Made by a program: the position numbers and the translations under genes. Below are positions 54,851 through 63,675 of a stretch of DNA of 64,000 nt, piece after piece. The DNA lies in assembly GCA_943329665.2 (NCBI GenBank), contig CALQEU020000012.1, positions 18,593 to 82,592 of the forward strand. The letters run 5' to 3'. The notes below the pieces were generated by a model that had not been told where the DNA came from, ran no database searches, and saw nothing but the letters and a program-made list of their open reading frames with translations. The DNA comes from JAJTFW01 sp903922455. Its GTDB lineage: Bacteria > Bacteroidota > Bacteroidia > AKYH767-A > OLB10. The stretch's first letter is position 1. Every line of letters begins with the position of its first letter.

Positions 54851-54868
54851 TCCCGATAGCTATCGGGA
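54851..54868. repeat. 18-bp perfect palindrome, copy 2
   Basis: TCCCGATAGCTATCGGGA again with GAATTCAG before it; starts 7 bp after the purK stop. It could also act as a hairpin at the end of the purK message. Confidence 0.85.
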
Positions 54869-54971
54869 TAAAAATGAGATTGAAATTGTAATGTGTATGC
54901 AATTAGTAGCGAATAAAGTGGTGTATGTTTAAGAATGCAGAATTAGGTCTCGAAAACTAGGAGATTAGACG

Positions 54972-55023
54972 AATCTAACATCTAAGATATAACATCCAAC
55001 ATCTAACATCTAAAATCTAAAAT
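54972..55023. repeat. 7-bp tandem repeat ending at the purE start
   Basis: Seven full units (AATCTAA, CATCTAA, GATATAA, CATCCAA, CATCTAA, CATCTAA, AATCTAA) end at 55020; the next imperfect unit AATATGA contains the purE ATG. Confidence 0.82.
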
Positions 55024-55572
55024 ATGAAAAAAGTATTGGTAGGAATTATCATGGGAAGCGAAAGTGATTTGCCAGTGATGAAGGATGCAGCGGATGTGTT
55101 GGATGAGCTCAATGTCACTTATGAAATTACGATTGTGTCAGCACATCGTACTCCCGAACGCATGTTTGATTACGCGCAAAAAGCACATGGCAGAGGAATT
55201 AAAGTCATTATTGCAGGTGCTGGCGGTGCTGCACATCTTCCGGGTATGACAGCAAGCGTTACTCCACTGCCCGTTATTGGTGTTCCTGTTCGTTCTTCCA
55301 ACAGTATCGATGGATGGGATTCTATTCTTTCCATTCTGCAAATGCCAAATGGAGTTCCAGTAGCAACTGTTGCATTGAATGCTGCAAAGAACGCAGGAAT
55401 TTTAGCAGCTCAAATTGTTTCGGTGCAAGATCCAGGTTTGTTGAATCGTATCATTGCCTTTAAAACATCTTTGAAAAATAAAGTGCTCGATGCGGCATCA
55501 AAAATGGAAAAAGTAAATGCAAAGTCAGTAAAGAAAGTAGTTTCAATTAAAAAAACAAAAAGTAAAAAATAA
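55024..55572 (+). CDS. purE: N5-CAIR mutase PurE (class I)
   Basis: PurE converts N5-CAIR to CAIR. The 182-residue protein shows GIIMGSESDLPVMKDA (about 8-23), IVSAHRTPERMFDYA (about 38-52), IIAGAGGAAHLPGMTAS and VPVRSSNSIDGWDSILSILQMPNGVPVATVAL. It is about 20 residues longer than usual because of a Lys-rich tail (KKVVSIKKTKSKK). Its ATG is part of the last unit of a 7-bp repeat, so it has no ordinary leader. Confidence 0.95.
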   Translation: MKKVLVGIIMGSESDLPVMKDAADVLDELNVTYEITIVSAHRTPERMFDYAQKAHGRGIKVIIAGAGGAAHLPGMTASVTPLPVIGVPVRSSNSIDGWDSILSILQMPNGVPVATVALNAAKNAGILAAQIVSVQDPGLLNRIIAFKTSLKNKVLDAASKMEKVNAKSVKKVVSIKKTKSKK

Positions 55573-55629
55573 ATAATCTAATTCTTATCATCCTTTCCTT
55601 TTTCTAGAGGGGGATTTAATCATTTTGTC

Positions 55630-56448
55630 ATGAGAAAAAATGCCATATGGCAGCACATAAGTTGTGTTGTCTTTATTCTGTTTCCGAATTATTTATGTGC
55701 TCAAGCGGATTTTATTCCCGATCAAGTAGCCGGTGCTAATTGTTTTTTGTTTTCTCAACATGCAAGTTCTTCAGCATTTGGAAATCCTTCCATGCCTGAC
55801 ACCAGCGCCGCTTTTTCTTTGGGAACGTATTCTGCTTCTTCTTTTTTGGTGAAGGAATTAAATGAATATGGAATTGCATTCACCACCCGAATTTTAAACA
55901 ATAGTTATTTAGGAGGTGGATATCGTTATAAAGGATATTCGCTTTATAATACAAGTAAAGCAACACTTTCATTTAGTCGATTTTTTGGAAAAGCTTTTTC
56001 CGCGGGAATTCGTGTTGAACATTTTAGCATTCGGCAGGGAGAAGGGTATGGGCAACAACAATTTTGGAATGTACGTGCAGGAACTACAGTTCGACTCAGC
56101 CCGCAACTTTATGCATCCACTTACTTAGGGGTTCCATTAAAAAATAATGATTCGAAAAAAAAGACACCGTTTCATTTTGGTGTCATGTATCAATTTTCAG
56201 AGGTGTTTGCATGCATTGTAGAAAGTCAAATGTCGGGCTCCATACCTACACTACGAACGTCTTTGCGTTATCAACCTTCTCGACGAATTGAATTTATTGG
56301 CGGTATTGGGGGGAAGCCGCTTAGCACTTCTTTTGGATTTGTTTTGGAGTGTGGGTCAATGAAAATTGCAATTTCAACAGGGTATCGACCTGTTTTTGGA
56401 TTTAGTCCGGCGGTAGGAATTGATTTCGCTACTCCATCCAGTAAATAA
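55630..56448 (+). CDS. Predicted outer-membrane beta-barrel protein, unknown function
   Basis: A 272-residue protein with signal peptide (CVVFILFPNYLCAQA) and alternating strands ending in aromatic residues (GIAFTTRI, YLGGGYRYKGYSLY, FSAGIRVEHFSI, HFGVMYQF, SFGFVLECGSMKIAISTGYRPVFG). The segment ANCFLFSQHASSSAFGNPSMPDTSAAFSLG resembles the start of PorV/PorQ-like barrels. It is 11 bp before the next gene and probably works with it. No specific family recognised. Confidence 0.65.
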   Translation: MRKNAIWQHISCVVFILFPNYLCAQADFIPDQVAGANCFLFSQHASSSAFGNPSMPDTSAAFSLGTYSASSFLVKELNEYGIAFTTRILNNSYLGGGYRYKGYSLYNTSKATLSFSRFFGKAFSAGIRVEHFSIRQGEGYGQQQFWNVRAGTTVRLSPQLYASTYLGVPLKNNDSKKKTPFHFGVMYQFSEVFACIVESQMSGSIPTLRTSLRYQPSRRIEFIGGIGGKPLSTSFGFVLECGSMKIAISTGYRPVFGFSPAVGIDFATPSSK

Positions 56449-56459
56449 CGGTGACGTCT

Positions 56460-58472
56460 ATGAGAAAAATTATATTAATTGGATTTATTTTTAATCCGTG
56501 GAGTTATTGTTTAGCGCAAACTCCTATAACATTAAGTGAATCGGCAATCGAAACGCAAGCTGAAATGCAAAGAAATAATGATGGTGGAGAAGTAATTGAT
56601 CCTGGCCAAGATTATTTTTTAAATCTAAATGCAAATGATGTAGCAGAGATTGTAAGTTCGCCTATTTTGAGTCCTGAACAAGCTCAAGCTTTAATTACTC
56701 ATCGGCAAAAGTTCGGGATACTTATTGCAACAGAAGAGTTGCAAGTAACGGGTGCGTTTGATACTTCTTATTTGAAAAAAATAAAACCATTTGTTTTTTG
56801 TGGACAGCCTTTGGTGGATGAGCAATTTAAATTCTCTACCTTATTAGCAAGTGCTCGAAACGAAGTCTTGATTCGTTTTCGAAGAAGTTTGCAAGAAAAA
56901 GAGGGGTATGGTAAAGATGGAATTTTCCCTTTTTATCAAGGGGATCCTAATCAATTGATGTTCCGTTATCGGATGCGTGCGGGAAATTATTTTAGTGCGG
57001 GGATCGTGATGGAAAAGGATCCTGGGGAAGTGTTGTTTGCATCGAATAATGGAGGAAGAATGGATTATTTTTCATGGCATGTATTTATTCGTCCCAATCG
57101 AATGATACGCACCATTTATTTTGGCGATTATCAATTTCAGTTCGGACAAGGATTGGTGGCATGGAATGGATTGTCGCTGGGAAAAAGTGCAGAAGTGAAT
57201 CAGTTTTTCAGACGAGGAATGGGATTTAGACCGTATGCTTCAGCAGGAGAAGCGGGATACAATAAAGGAGTAGCAAGTTCTTTAGCATTCCATGATTGGA
57301 GTTTAGATCTTTGGGGTTCCTATAGGAAGTTGGATGCGAGTCTGTTTCCCGTAGATACAACTTTTAAAAATTTTGAAGTAAGTAGTATTATTGAAAGTGG
57401 ATTACATCGCTCCTATGATGAAATCAAGAAAAAGGCGCTGATTAATAATTTGTCTTCAGGCGCACATCTGCAATGGGAAAAAGCACGAATCCGTAGTGAA
57501 TGGACCGTGCATCAACAATATTTTAATTATCCCTTGTGGCCTGGAGATGATCCTTATGAAATGTATGATGCGGATGGAAAATCTTTTTTAAATGCAGGAT
57601 GGGCTGTTCGTTATTTATTTAACAACGCTACGATTTATTCAGAGGTAGCTGTTGATCGGCAAATGGATAAAGCTTTTGTAGGAGGCTTGTTGTTAATGCC
57701 CGACAATCGTTGGACCATCAGCTTGCATTTGCGCGATTATGGGAAAAAGTATCAATGCGTCGGATGCGATGGTTTGAGAGAAGGAAGTAATACACAAAAT
57801 GAAAAAGGAATTTTAACTGGATTTAGCTGGCAAATTCATCAACAACTTCGATTGCAAGGGTATCTAGATCAGTTTTATTTCCCATGGTTACGGTATACTA
57901 CTTCAAGTCCATCTAAAGGAAGCGAATGGATCACGCAGCTTACGTACAATCCCGCCCGTACTAGTGAAGCTTATTTACGCATAAAAGAAGAAGTAAAAAT
58001 GAATGATGTGTCAACTAACGGTTACGATGTACCGAAAGAAGAAAAAAAAATTAATATTCGCGCCAATGTGCAATGGATGTATACGAAAAACTGGGAGTTT
58101 CAAGCTCGTTGTGAATGGGTGGGGTTATCACAATCTTTAGGTAATTCAAATGGGTTGATGTTTTTTCAAGAGGTAAGATATAAGCCATTAGGAAGGCCAT
58201 ATAGTTTGGCTGTTCGCTGGTCGATGTTCCAAACAGATTCGTATGAAACGCGTATTTATAGCTACGAACAAGATATGGTGGGCTCGTTTAGTCTGCCTGC
58301 ATACTCGGATGAAGGCCATAAATACTACTTTTTACTTCGATATAGACTCCTAAAGGGATTGGATGTATGGATTCGATATAGTAGAAGTATAATCGTGCAA
58401 AACGTTGCTATACAAGACGTTGATATCTCGCCTAAGGAAGAACTGAAAACTCAACTTAGGTGGCAATTCTAA
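56460..58472 (+). CDS. ComEA-like helix-hairpin-helix domain fused to a predicted outer-membrane barrel
   Basis: This 670-residue protein has a signal peptide (KIILIGFIFNPWSYCLAQ), then at about 45-105 a ComEA-type HhH pattern (FLNLNANDVAEIVSSPILSPEQAQALITHRQKFG, then ATEELQVTGAFDTSYLKKIKPFV; position-specific, not a continuous match). The remaining 560 residues are aromatic beta strands (FRYRMRAGNYFSAGIVME, FIRPNRMIRTIYFGDYQFQFGQGLVAWNG, ending TQLRWQF), an outer-membrane barrel. The usual HhH glycines are mostly lost, so DNA binding is doubtful. GTG 56451 is an alternative start. Role unknown. Confidence 0.72.
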   Translation: MRKIILIGFIFNPWSYCLAQTPITLSESAIETQAEMQRNNDGGEVIDPGQDYFLNLNANDVAEIVSSPILSPEQAQALITHRQKFGILIATEELQVTGAFDTSYLKKIKPFVFCGQPLVDEQFKFSTLLASARNEVLIRFRRSLQEKEGYGKDGIFPFYQGDPNQLMFRYRMRAGNYFSAGIVMEKDPGEVLFASNNGGRMDYFSWHVFIRPNRMIRTIYFGDYQFQFGQGLVAWNGLSLGKSAEVNQFFRRGMGFRPYASAGEAGYNKGVASSLAFHDWSLDLWGSYRKLDASLFPVDTTFKNFEVSSIIESGLHRSYDEIKKKALINNLSSGAHLQWEKARIRSEWTVHQQYFNYPLWPGDDPYEMYDADGKSFLNAGWAVRYLFNNATIYSEVAVDRQMDKAFVGGLLLMPDNRWTISLHLRDYGKKYQCVGCDGLREGSNTQNEKGILTGFSWQIHQQLRLQGYLDQFYFPWLRYTTSSPSKGSEWITQLTYNPARTSEAYLRIKEEVKMNDVSTNGYDVPKEEKKINIRANVQWMYTKNWEFQARCEWVGLSQSLGNSNGLMFFQEVRYKPLGRPYSLAVRWSMFQTDSYETRIYSYEQDMVGSFSLPAYSDEGHKYYFLLRYRLLKGLDVWIRYSRSIIVQNVAIQDVDISPKEELKTQLRWQF

Positions 58473-58577
58473 GTTTTACCTTGATTTTATCGAGAAAATC
58501 GTATTTGAGCAAATTAGCCTTTCATATTACGGTTGTATCGCTTAAATTCGCAATCACACAATACCTAAACAATTATT

Positions 58578-61397
58578 ATGAAACTTAGATTACTCATTAT
58601 TGCTCTCTTTCTATCGACTTCAGCGTTGATGATTCCATCAGCCGTTGCCGCTGGAACAGGAAGTTATTCAATTCCTGCGGGGATTACGACTTCAGATTAT
58701 ATGGCACGAACTATTATCTTTCGTGTAAAACCTGAATTTCGTGCTCTCTGTTCAGAGAATCAAATTGTATCCAATCCCATTAATAAAATTTTGTTTGGAC
58801 TCGGACAAACACAACTGTTCAAGGTTTTTCCAAATCATCAGCCTCCTGCAACTCCATTCAACGAGCGCGGACAAAAATTAGTTGATCTTTCCTTGATTTA
58901 TGAATTGCATTATAGTGCCAATTTGGATTTAGTAAAAGTGATAAATTCATTATTGAGTACGGGCATCATGATGTATGCAGAAGTAAAATATTTGCCTACG
59001 GTAGAATATATTCCAAGTGATCCTTCTGCTTCTTCGCAATATCATTTAAGTAAGATTGATGCGTATACTGCTTGGGATATTCATAAAGGAGATACCAATA
59101 CAGTTATTGGAATTGTAGATACTGGTACCGATTTAGATCATCCAGACTTAGCTGCAAATATGAAAATTAATTATGCAGATCCTGTAAATGGAATTGATGA
59201 TGATAACGATGGTTATATTGATAATTTTAAAGGATGGGATTTAGGAGAGAGTGATAATACTCCAGAAACAAATGCAAGCAATCATGGTTCGCATGTAGCG
59301 GGTTGTGCTGCTGCAGTTACCGACAATGGAATTGGTGTTGCTGCTCCTGGATTTTATTGCAAATATTTACCAGTGAAAATTGCGGATGCATCTGGTGCGC
59401 TTACCAAAGCTTATGAAGGTATTGTCTATGCAGCGGATCACGGTTGTCAAGTGATTAATAATTCATGGGGCGGAGAAGGCGGAAGTTCATTCGGGCAGAA
59501 TATTGTTGATTATGCAACTTTCAATAAAAACAGTTTAGTAATTTGTGCTGCAGGAAATAATAGTTCAAGTTCAAATTTTTATCCTGCTGCGTTTAATAAT
59601 GTGTTAAGTGTTGCAGCTACCACTTCATCGGATGCAAAGGCTGGGTTTTCAAATTATGGTGCTACTGTTGATATATGTGCACCAGGAAATAACATTTATG
59701 CTGCTCAATCAAACAATACCTATGCAGCACAAAGTGGAACATCGATGGCATCTCCAATAGCTGCAGGATGCGCTGCTGTAGTAAAATCATACTTCCCCAC
59801 CTACACTGCAGCACAAGTAGGAGAGCAACTTCGTGTTACCGCTGATAATATTTATGGGGTTTCGGGAAATGCGGGATTTCCTAATATGTTAGGTAAAGGA
59901 AGAATTAATTTTCTGAATGCATTGACATTGACTAGTCCTTCAGTTCGAATGAGTAATCGTGTAATCACAGATAATAACGACAATATTTTAGTAGTGAATG
60001 ATAGTATGTTTATCACTGCTGATTTTATCAACTATCTTGATCCTACCTCTAATTTAATTGCTACATTAACTGTAATTTCTCCTTATGTAACTATTGTGGA
60101 TGGTTCAACAACATTGGGAGCGATTCCAACATTGGGTGTTACAAATAACAATGCGGATCCATACGTAGTAAAAATTAATTCGAATGCACCTCAAAATATC
60201 TTGGTGACTTTTAAAGTTACTTATCAAGATGGATTGTACAATGATTTTGAAATTTTTCAAGTGACCATCAATGTTGATTATTTAAACATTACCATTAATG
60301 ATGTGTTTACTACGAATTCAAGTAAAGGCCGTATTAGTTATAATGGAACAGGTCAAGCAGAAGGATTGGGATTTGATTATAATTCACAAGGAACTATAAC
60401 TTATGAAACTGGGCTCATGATTGGTACAAGCAGCAGCGTAGCGGATAACGTACGTGGTGCTTCAGGTACCGATAATGACTTCTTACCACTAGCTACGATT
60501 CAGAAAAATGATCCAGGTGTATGGTCCGATTTTGATACGTATGGAAAATTCAATGATAACATCAATTCAAATCCAATGGGATTATTAGTTGATTATCGTT
60601 CGATGTCGTGGTCTTCTTCTCCCTATACAAAGTTTCATATTTTCGAATACACTATTCGCAATAATGGTAACAATACTTTGAACAATTTGTACGCTGGAAT
60701 ATTTTCTGATTGGGATATTCAAACTTTTGCTAATAACAAAGGGAATGAAGATGCAGGGTTGAAAATGGGTTATGTTTATTGTACAGACGCCAATGGTTTA
60801 TACGGTGGGACAAAAGTTTTAACACCTGGAGCTTTCATTCATAATGCAATTGATAATATAACAGGCGGTGCTGGAGGATTGGATTTATCAAATGGATTTG
60901 ATACCAATGAAAAATATTTGTCATTGAGTACACAGCGCCCAACGGCAGGTGTTGCTGGAACAGGTAGTGATGTTATTGATGTAGTCAGCACAGGACCGTT
61001 TACTTTAGCTCCTGGTGATTCAACGGTTGTAGCCTTTGCTTTACTAGCTGGAGATGAGTTAAACGATTTAACAGCTAGTGCTACTCAAGCACAAATTAAA
61101 TATGATTTAGTGACTGCATTGAACGAGAATAACCCAAGCGGAATTTATACAACCAACGCTTATCCAAATCCAAGCACTGGATTTATTACGATTCCACTTT
61201 ATTTGCAAACTGCAGGTGCGTTATCCATTGAGATGTATGACTCTATGGGTAAACTAATTTCAGCAGCGGCATTAGGAAATCGAAATGCAGGTGAACAGCA
61301 AGTTCAAATGGATTTGAGTACTTTGTCTGTTGGTCTATATCATTACAGACTTTTCAATGAGAAGGGTTCTGTTGGCGGTACGATTCAGAAAAATTAA
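58578..61397 (+). CDS. Secreted subtilisin-family (S8) peptidase with T9SS type A domain
   Basis: A 939-residue protease with signal peptide (LRLLIIALFLSTSALMIPSAVA), a propeptide-like region to about 155, and the S8 domain with Asp181 (GIVDTGTDLDHP), His236 (NHGSHVAG), oxyanion Asn in CAAGNNSSS and Ser389 (SGTSMASP). Two beta domains follow (about 460-835) with no clear family, then the T9SS type A signal (YPNPSTG, about 855 onward). It should be secreted by the T9SS and act on proteins outside the cell. Monocistronic, closed by a terminator. Confidence 0.9.
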   Translation: MKLRLLIIALFLSTSALMIPSAVAAGTGSYSIPAGITTSDYMARTIIFRVKPEFRALCSENQIVSNPINKILFGLGQTQLFKVFPNHQPPATPFNERGQKLVDLSLIYELHYSANLDLVKVINSLLSTGIMMYAEVKYLPTVEYIPSDPSASSQYHLSKIDAYTAWDIHKGDTNTVIGIVDTGTDLDHPDLAANMKINYADPVNGIDDDNDGYIDNFKGWDLGESDNTPETNASNHGSHVAGCAAAVTDNGIGVAAPGFYCKYLPVKIADASGALTKAYEGIVYAADHGCQVINNSWGGEGGSSFGQNIVDYATFNKNSLVICAAGNNSSSSNFYPAAFNNVLSVAATTSSDAKAGFSNYGATVDICAPGNNIYAAQSNNTYAAQSGTSMASPIAAGCAAVVKSYFPTYTAAQVGEQLRVTADNIYGVSGNAGFPNMLGKGRINFLNALTLTSPSVRMSNRVITDNNDNILVVNDSMFITADFINYLDPTSNLIATLTVISPYVTIVDGSTTLGAIPTLGVTNNNADPYVVKINSNAPQNILVTFKVTYQDGLYNDFEIFQVTINVDYLNITINDVFTTNSSKGRISYNGTGQAEGLGFDYNSQGTITYETGLMIGTSSSVADNVRGASGTDNDFLPLATIQKNDPGVWSDFDTYGKFNDNINSNPMGLLVDYRSMSWSSSPYTKFHIFEYTIRNNGNNTLNNLYAGIFSDWDIQTFANNKGNEDAGLKMGYVYCTDANGLYGGTKVLTPGAFIHNAIDNITGGAGGLDLSNGFDTNEKYLSLSTQRPTAGVAGTGSDVIDVVSTGPFTLAPGDSTVVAFALLAGDELNDLTASATQAQIKYDLVTALNENNPSGIYTTNAYPNPSTGFITIPLYLQTAGALSIEMYDSMGKLISAAALGNRNAGEQQVQMDLSTLSVGLYHYRLFNEKGSVGGTIQKN

Positions 61398-61416
61398 TAG
61401 TTATTATTTATTTTCG

Positions 61417-61449
61417 AAAAGTCCTGGGATTTTATTCCAGGACTTTTTG
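61417..61449 (+). terminator. Rho-independent terminator of the subtilase gene
   Basis: AAAAGTCCTGG (61417-61427) pairs with CCAGGACTTTT (61437-61447) over a 9-nt loop, ending in a T-run. The A-run makes it useful in both directions. Confidence 0.9.
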
Positions 61450-61714
61450 TTTACATTAACCTCGCATCTTAGCTTATTTGTTCGGGAAGAATTTAAGGCA
61501 ACGTGCCATGGCCTTAATGAATATTGCACATCCTATGCACAAAGAGTGCTTAGAAAAGGAAATAATTAAAAGGTTTGGAGCGTAGCACACAAACTTAATA
61601 AAGTCAAAGTATTCCAATTATTTAGAGATTTTCGGCTAATTCCACTGCGAAAATTGAAATTTACACTCTGTAATTGATTGATATGTAATGACTATATGTT
61701 ATTTTAAAATATAT
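61450..61714. other. Spacer before tRNA-Val
   Basis: About 265 bp with no gene. A 7-bp inverted repeat TTAAGGC/GCCTTAA (61493-61517 region, 11-bp gap) is the only visible structure. Confidence 0.4.
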
Positions 61715-61745
61715 TTTGGAACTATTGGTTCAGATTCTATCTTTG
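61715..61745 (+). promoter_or_regulatory. tRNA-Val promoter
   Basis: TTTG (61715-61718), exactly 19 bp, then TATCTTTG (61738-61745): a complete match to the Bacteroidota consensus. The tRNA begins 18 nt later. Confidence 0.9.
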
Positions 61746-61763
61746 CAGTCCTATTAAAAAATA

Positions 61764-61838
61764 GGGAGCATAGCTCAGCTGGTTCAGAGCATCTGCCTTA
61801 CAAGCAGAGGGTCACAGGTTCGAACCCTGTTGCTCCCA
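61764..61838 (+). tRNA. tRNA-Val (anticodon UAC)
   Basis: A 75-nt cloverleaf: acceptor GGGAGCA/TGCTCCC, D-arm GCTC..GAGC, anticodon stem TCTGC/GCAGA around loop CTTACAA (anticodon TAC), T-arm ACAGG TTCGAAC CCTGT, discriminator A. CCA is not encoded. It has its own consensus promoter and a terminator. Confidence 0.97.
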
Positions 61839-61849
61839 CTTCAAAATCA

Positions 61850-61886
61850 AAAGGTTACAAGCAATTAAGCTGGTAACCTTTTTTCG
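61850..61886 (+). terminator. Terminator after tRNA-Val
   Basis: AAAGGTTAC (61850-61858) pairs with GTAACCTTT (61873-61881), followed by further T. Confidence 0.88.
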
Positions 61887-61982
61887 TTTGCACAGAATTT
61901 GAATTAATACCCATTCGATTAGAATGAATTTTTTAAAGACTAGAATTAACGTAAAAAATTAGAAGTTTAGGTATTAAAATAT

Positions 61983-61990
61983 TACATTTG
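61983..61990 (+). promoter_or_regulatory. Promoter -7 box of the protease gene
   Basis: TACATTTG, exact TAnnTTTG match, 48 nt before ATG 62039. No TTTG at the -33 distance. Confidence 0.4.
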
Positions 61991-62038
61991 GGTAAGATTT
62001 GTAAAATTCCCTTTAGTGAAGAGCCGTATCCAATAATT

Positions 62039-63559
62039 ATGAAAAATTTATATGTTGTTTTGTTTTTGCTTTCTCTTAGTATAAATAATTCTGCATTTGC
62101 AGGTAATTACACTTCGGATTCAATTTCTGATAAAGTACAAAAAGCAAAGGAAGCCTCTGTTTTAATATTATCATATGACAAGGACCACCAGTTTTTAGGA
62201 CATGGCAGTGGTTTTTTTATAAGTCAAGATGGCGAATTAGCTACATGTTACCATGTTGTTAAGGGAGCATATGAAATAAAAGTCAAAACGGAACTGGGAA
62301 AAACGTACAATGTGGATCGTATTTTAAGAGGGGATGAAACATTTGATATGGCCATAATAAAAATTAATGGCGGTAATGAAGTCTTTCCATTTGTTAAAAT
62401 AAGTAAGATTAAACCAAAGTCTGGGGAGAATCTTTACGTTATAGGTTCTCCAGCTGATACATCTTTTTTCAATACGGTTACCAATGGAATTGTAAGTAAA
62501 TTTTATGAGAAAGATGAGCGAGGGAAGGGTGCTCCAGCTGCTATCCAAACAAACGCTGGTTTTACAAATGGCAATAGTGGTGGGCCTGTCTTCAATTCTA
62601 ATTTTGAAGTGGTCGGCTTATCAAGTTCTGTAACACAACTAAAGGAGTTTAAGGTTTATGAAACGACCTGGATAAATTTCGCAGGTTGGATAGGCGATTT
62701 AGAAGTATTGCCAATTATTGATGAAAAAAGAATAGATTCAGCTAAAAATTTAGGCACACTTGCTTTTAACATGAATTCGTATTTCTCAGAGAACATATAT
62801 TTGTTTATTAATTTTAAATACGCTGGTCAAGTGTTATGCAATGCATTCGACATTGGCAACCCTTGTAGTCAAAATGGACTTTTAAACCTAGGTTTAGCCG
62901 AAGGGGTTTATACTTATACATTAATGTTGGGGAATGGTAATTATTTCTTTACAGATACTTTGCATATTCAGAAGAACGATTGTCGACTAATAGAGATAAC
63001 AGCAACTGTAAATAATTATTTACTCAATAGAAAAGAGAAAAATGAATTGGCAATTCAACAAATTAAAATGCTTGAAAAGAGTGCTTTAATTGTGAGGTTG
63101 CATTCGAACGAAATCTTAATAAAAAAACTAGAAGAATCAAACAATAGTAAGCTTGTCGAAGTAATAAAAACGAAGACTAAAGCAAAAAATGAAAGTATAA
63201 TTAATGCATTTAAAACATCATTTAATTTTTGTCCAGTTTTTTTTATCTTTAGTAATCAAAGCGATTTAATTATTAATAAGAAATTTAAAGATGTCACTTT
63301 TTTAAATCAGTTTGCAGAGTTAGACACAAATATAAAATTCTCGTATTGTGGTTTTTTGACTGGTGAGTTTGGATACCTGGATCAAAATATTAGCGCACTT
63401 AAAATTAACGACCAGTATTTTAAAGAGTTGTCAAGTCCTTTTCCCTATTATGTATTTACATACCAAAATTTATTGCAAAAAAGAAAATTGAACAAATCTA
63501 TAAGCAAGTTGAATGAAAAATTAGTAGAATTCAATAAAATTGTTATTAATACTAGATAA
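62039..63559 (+). CDS. Secreted trypsin-like serine protease with unknown C-terminal domain
   Basis: This 506-residue protein starts at ATG 62039, which opens the signal peptide (NLYVVLFLLSLSINNSAFA); the longer frame from TTG 61988 overlaps the promoter box. The S1C/HtrA-like domain (about 30-215) has His72 (TCYHVV), Asp103 (FDMAIIK) and Ser180 (GNSGGP). No PDZ domain follows. The C-terminal 280 residues are unrecognised: a beta segment, then a helical part from about 330 with TSFNFCPVFFIFSNQSDL and PFPYYVFTYQNLL. The gene is AT-richer than its neighbours and lies between tRNA-Val and a damaged copy of its 3' end, so it may be imported. Confidence 0.8.
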   Translation: MKNLYVVLFLLSLSINNSAFAGNYTSDSISDKVQKAKEASVLILSYDKDHQFLGHGSGFFISQDGELATCYHVVKGAYEIKVKTELGKTYNVDRILRGDETFDMAIIKINGGNEVFPFVKISKIKPKSGENLYVIGSPADTSFFNTVTNGIVSKFYEKDERGKGAPAAIQTNAGFTNGNSGGPVFNSNFEVVGLSSSVTQLKEFKVYETTWINFAGWIGDLEVLPIIDEKRIDSAKNLGTLAFNMNSYFSENIYLFINFKYAGQVLCNAFDIGNPCSQNGLLNLGLAEGVYTYTLMLGNGNYFFTDTLHIQKNDCRLIEITATVNNYLLNRKEKNELAIQQIKMLEKSALIVRLHSNEILIKKLEESNNSKLVEVIKTKTKAKNESIINAFKTSFNFCPVFFIFSNQSDLIINKKFKDVTFLNQFAELDTNIKFSYCGFLTGEFGYLDQNISALKINDQYFKELSSPFPYYVFTYQNLLQKRKLNKSISKLNEKLVEFNKIVINTR

Positions 63560-63627
63560 TTGTCTTATCTTATTAGCTCGATTTTAATTAATACTAGGAA
63601 TATTCTCTCGAAATCTGGATAAATAAG

Positions 63628-63671
63628 GGGTCACAGTCGCGAAGCTTCGCGAAAAACCCTGTTGCTCCCAC
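63628..63671 (+). pseudogene. tRNA-Val 3' end remnant interrupted by a 16-bp palindrome
   Basis: GGGTCACAG (63628-63636) and AACCCTGTTGCTCCCAC (63655-63671) are identical to the variable/T-arm and 3' end of tRNA-Val at 61764-61838. The five T-loop bases between them are replaced by TCGCGAAGCTTCGCGA (63637-63652) plus AA. There is no 5' half, so it is not a functional tRNA. Confidence 0.85.
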
Positions 63672-63675
63672 AAAA

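Noticed and set aside
61688..61876. A 62-residue plus-strand open frame
   Set aside because: It reads across tRNA-Val and its promoter.
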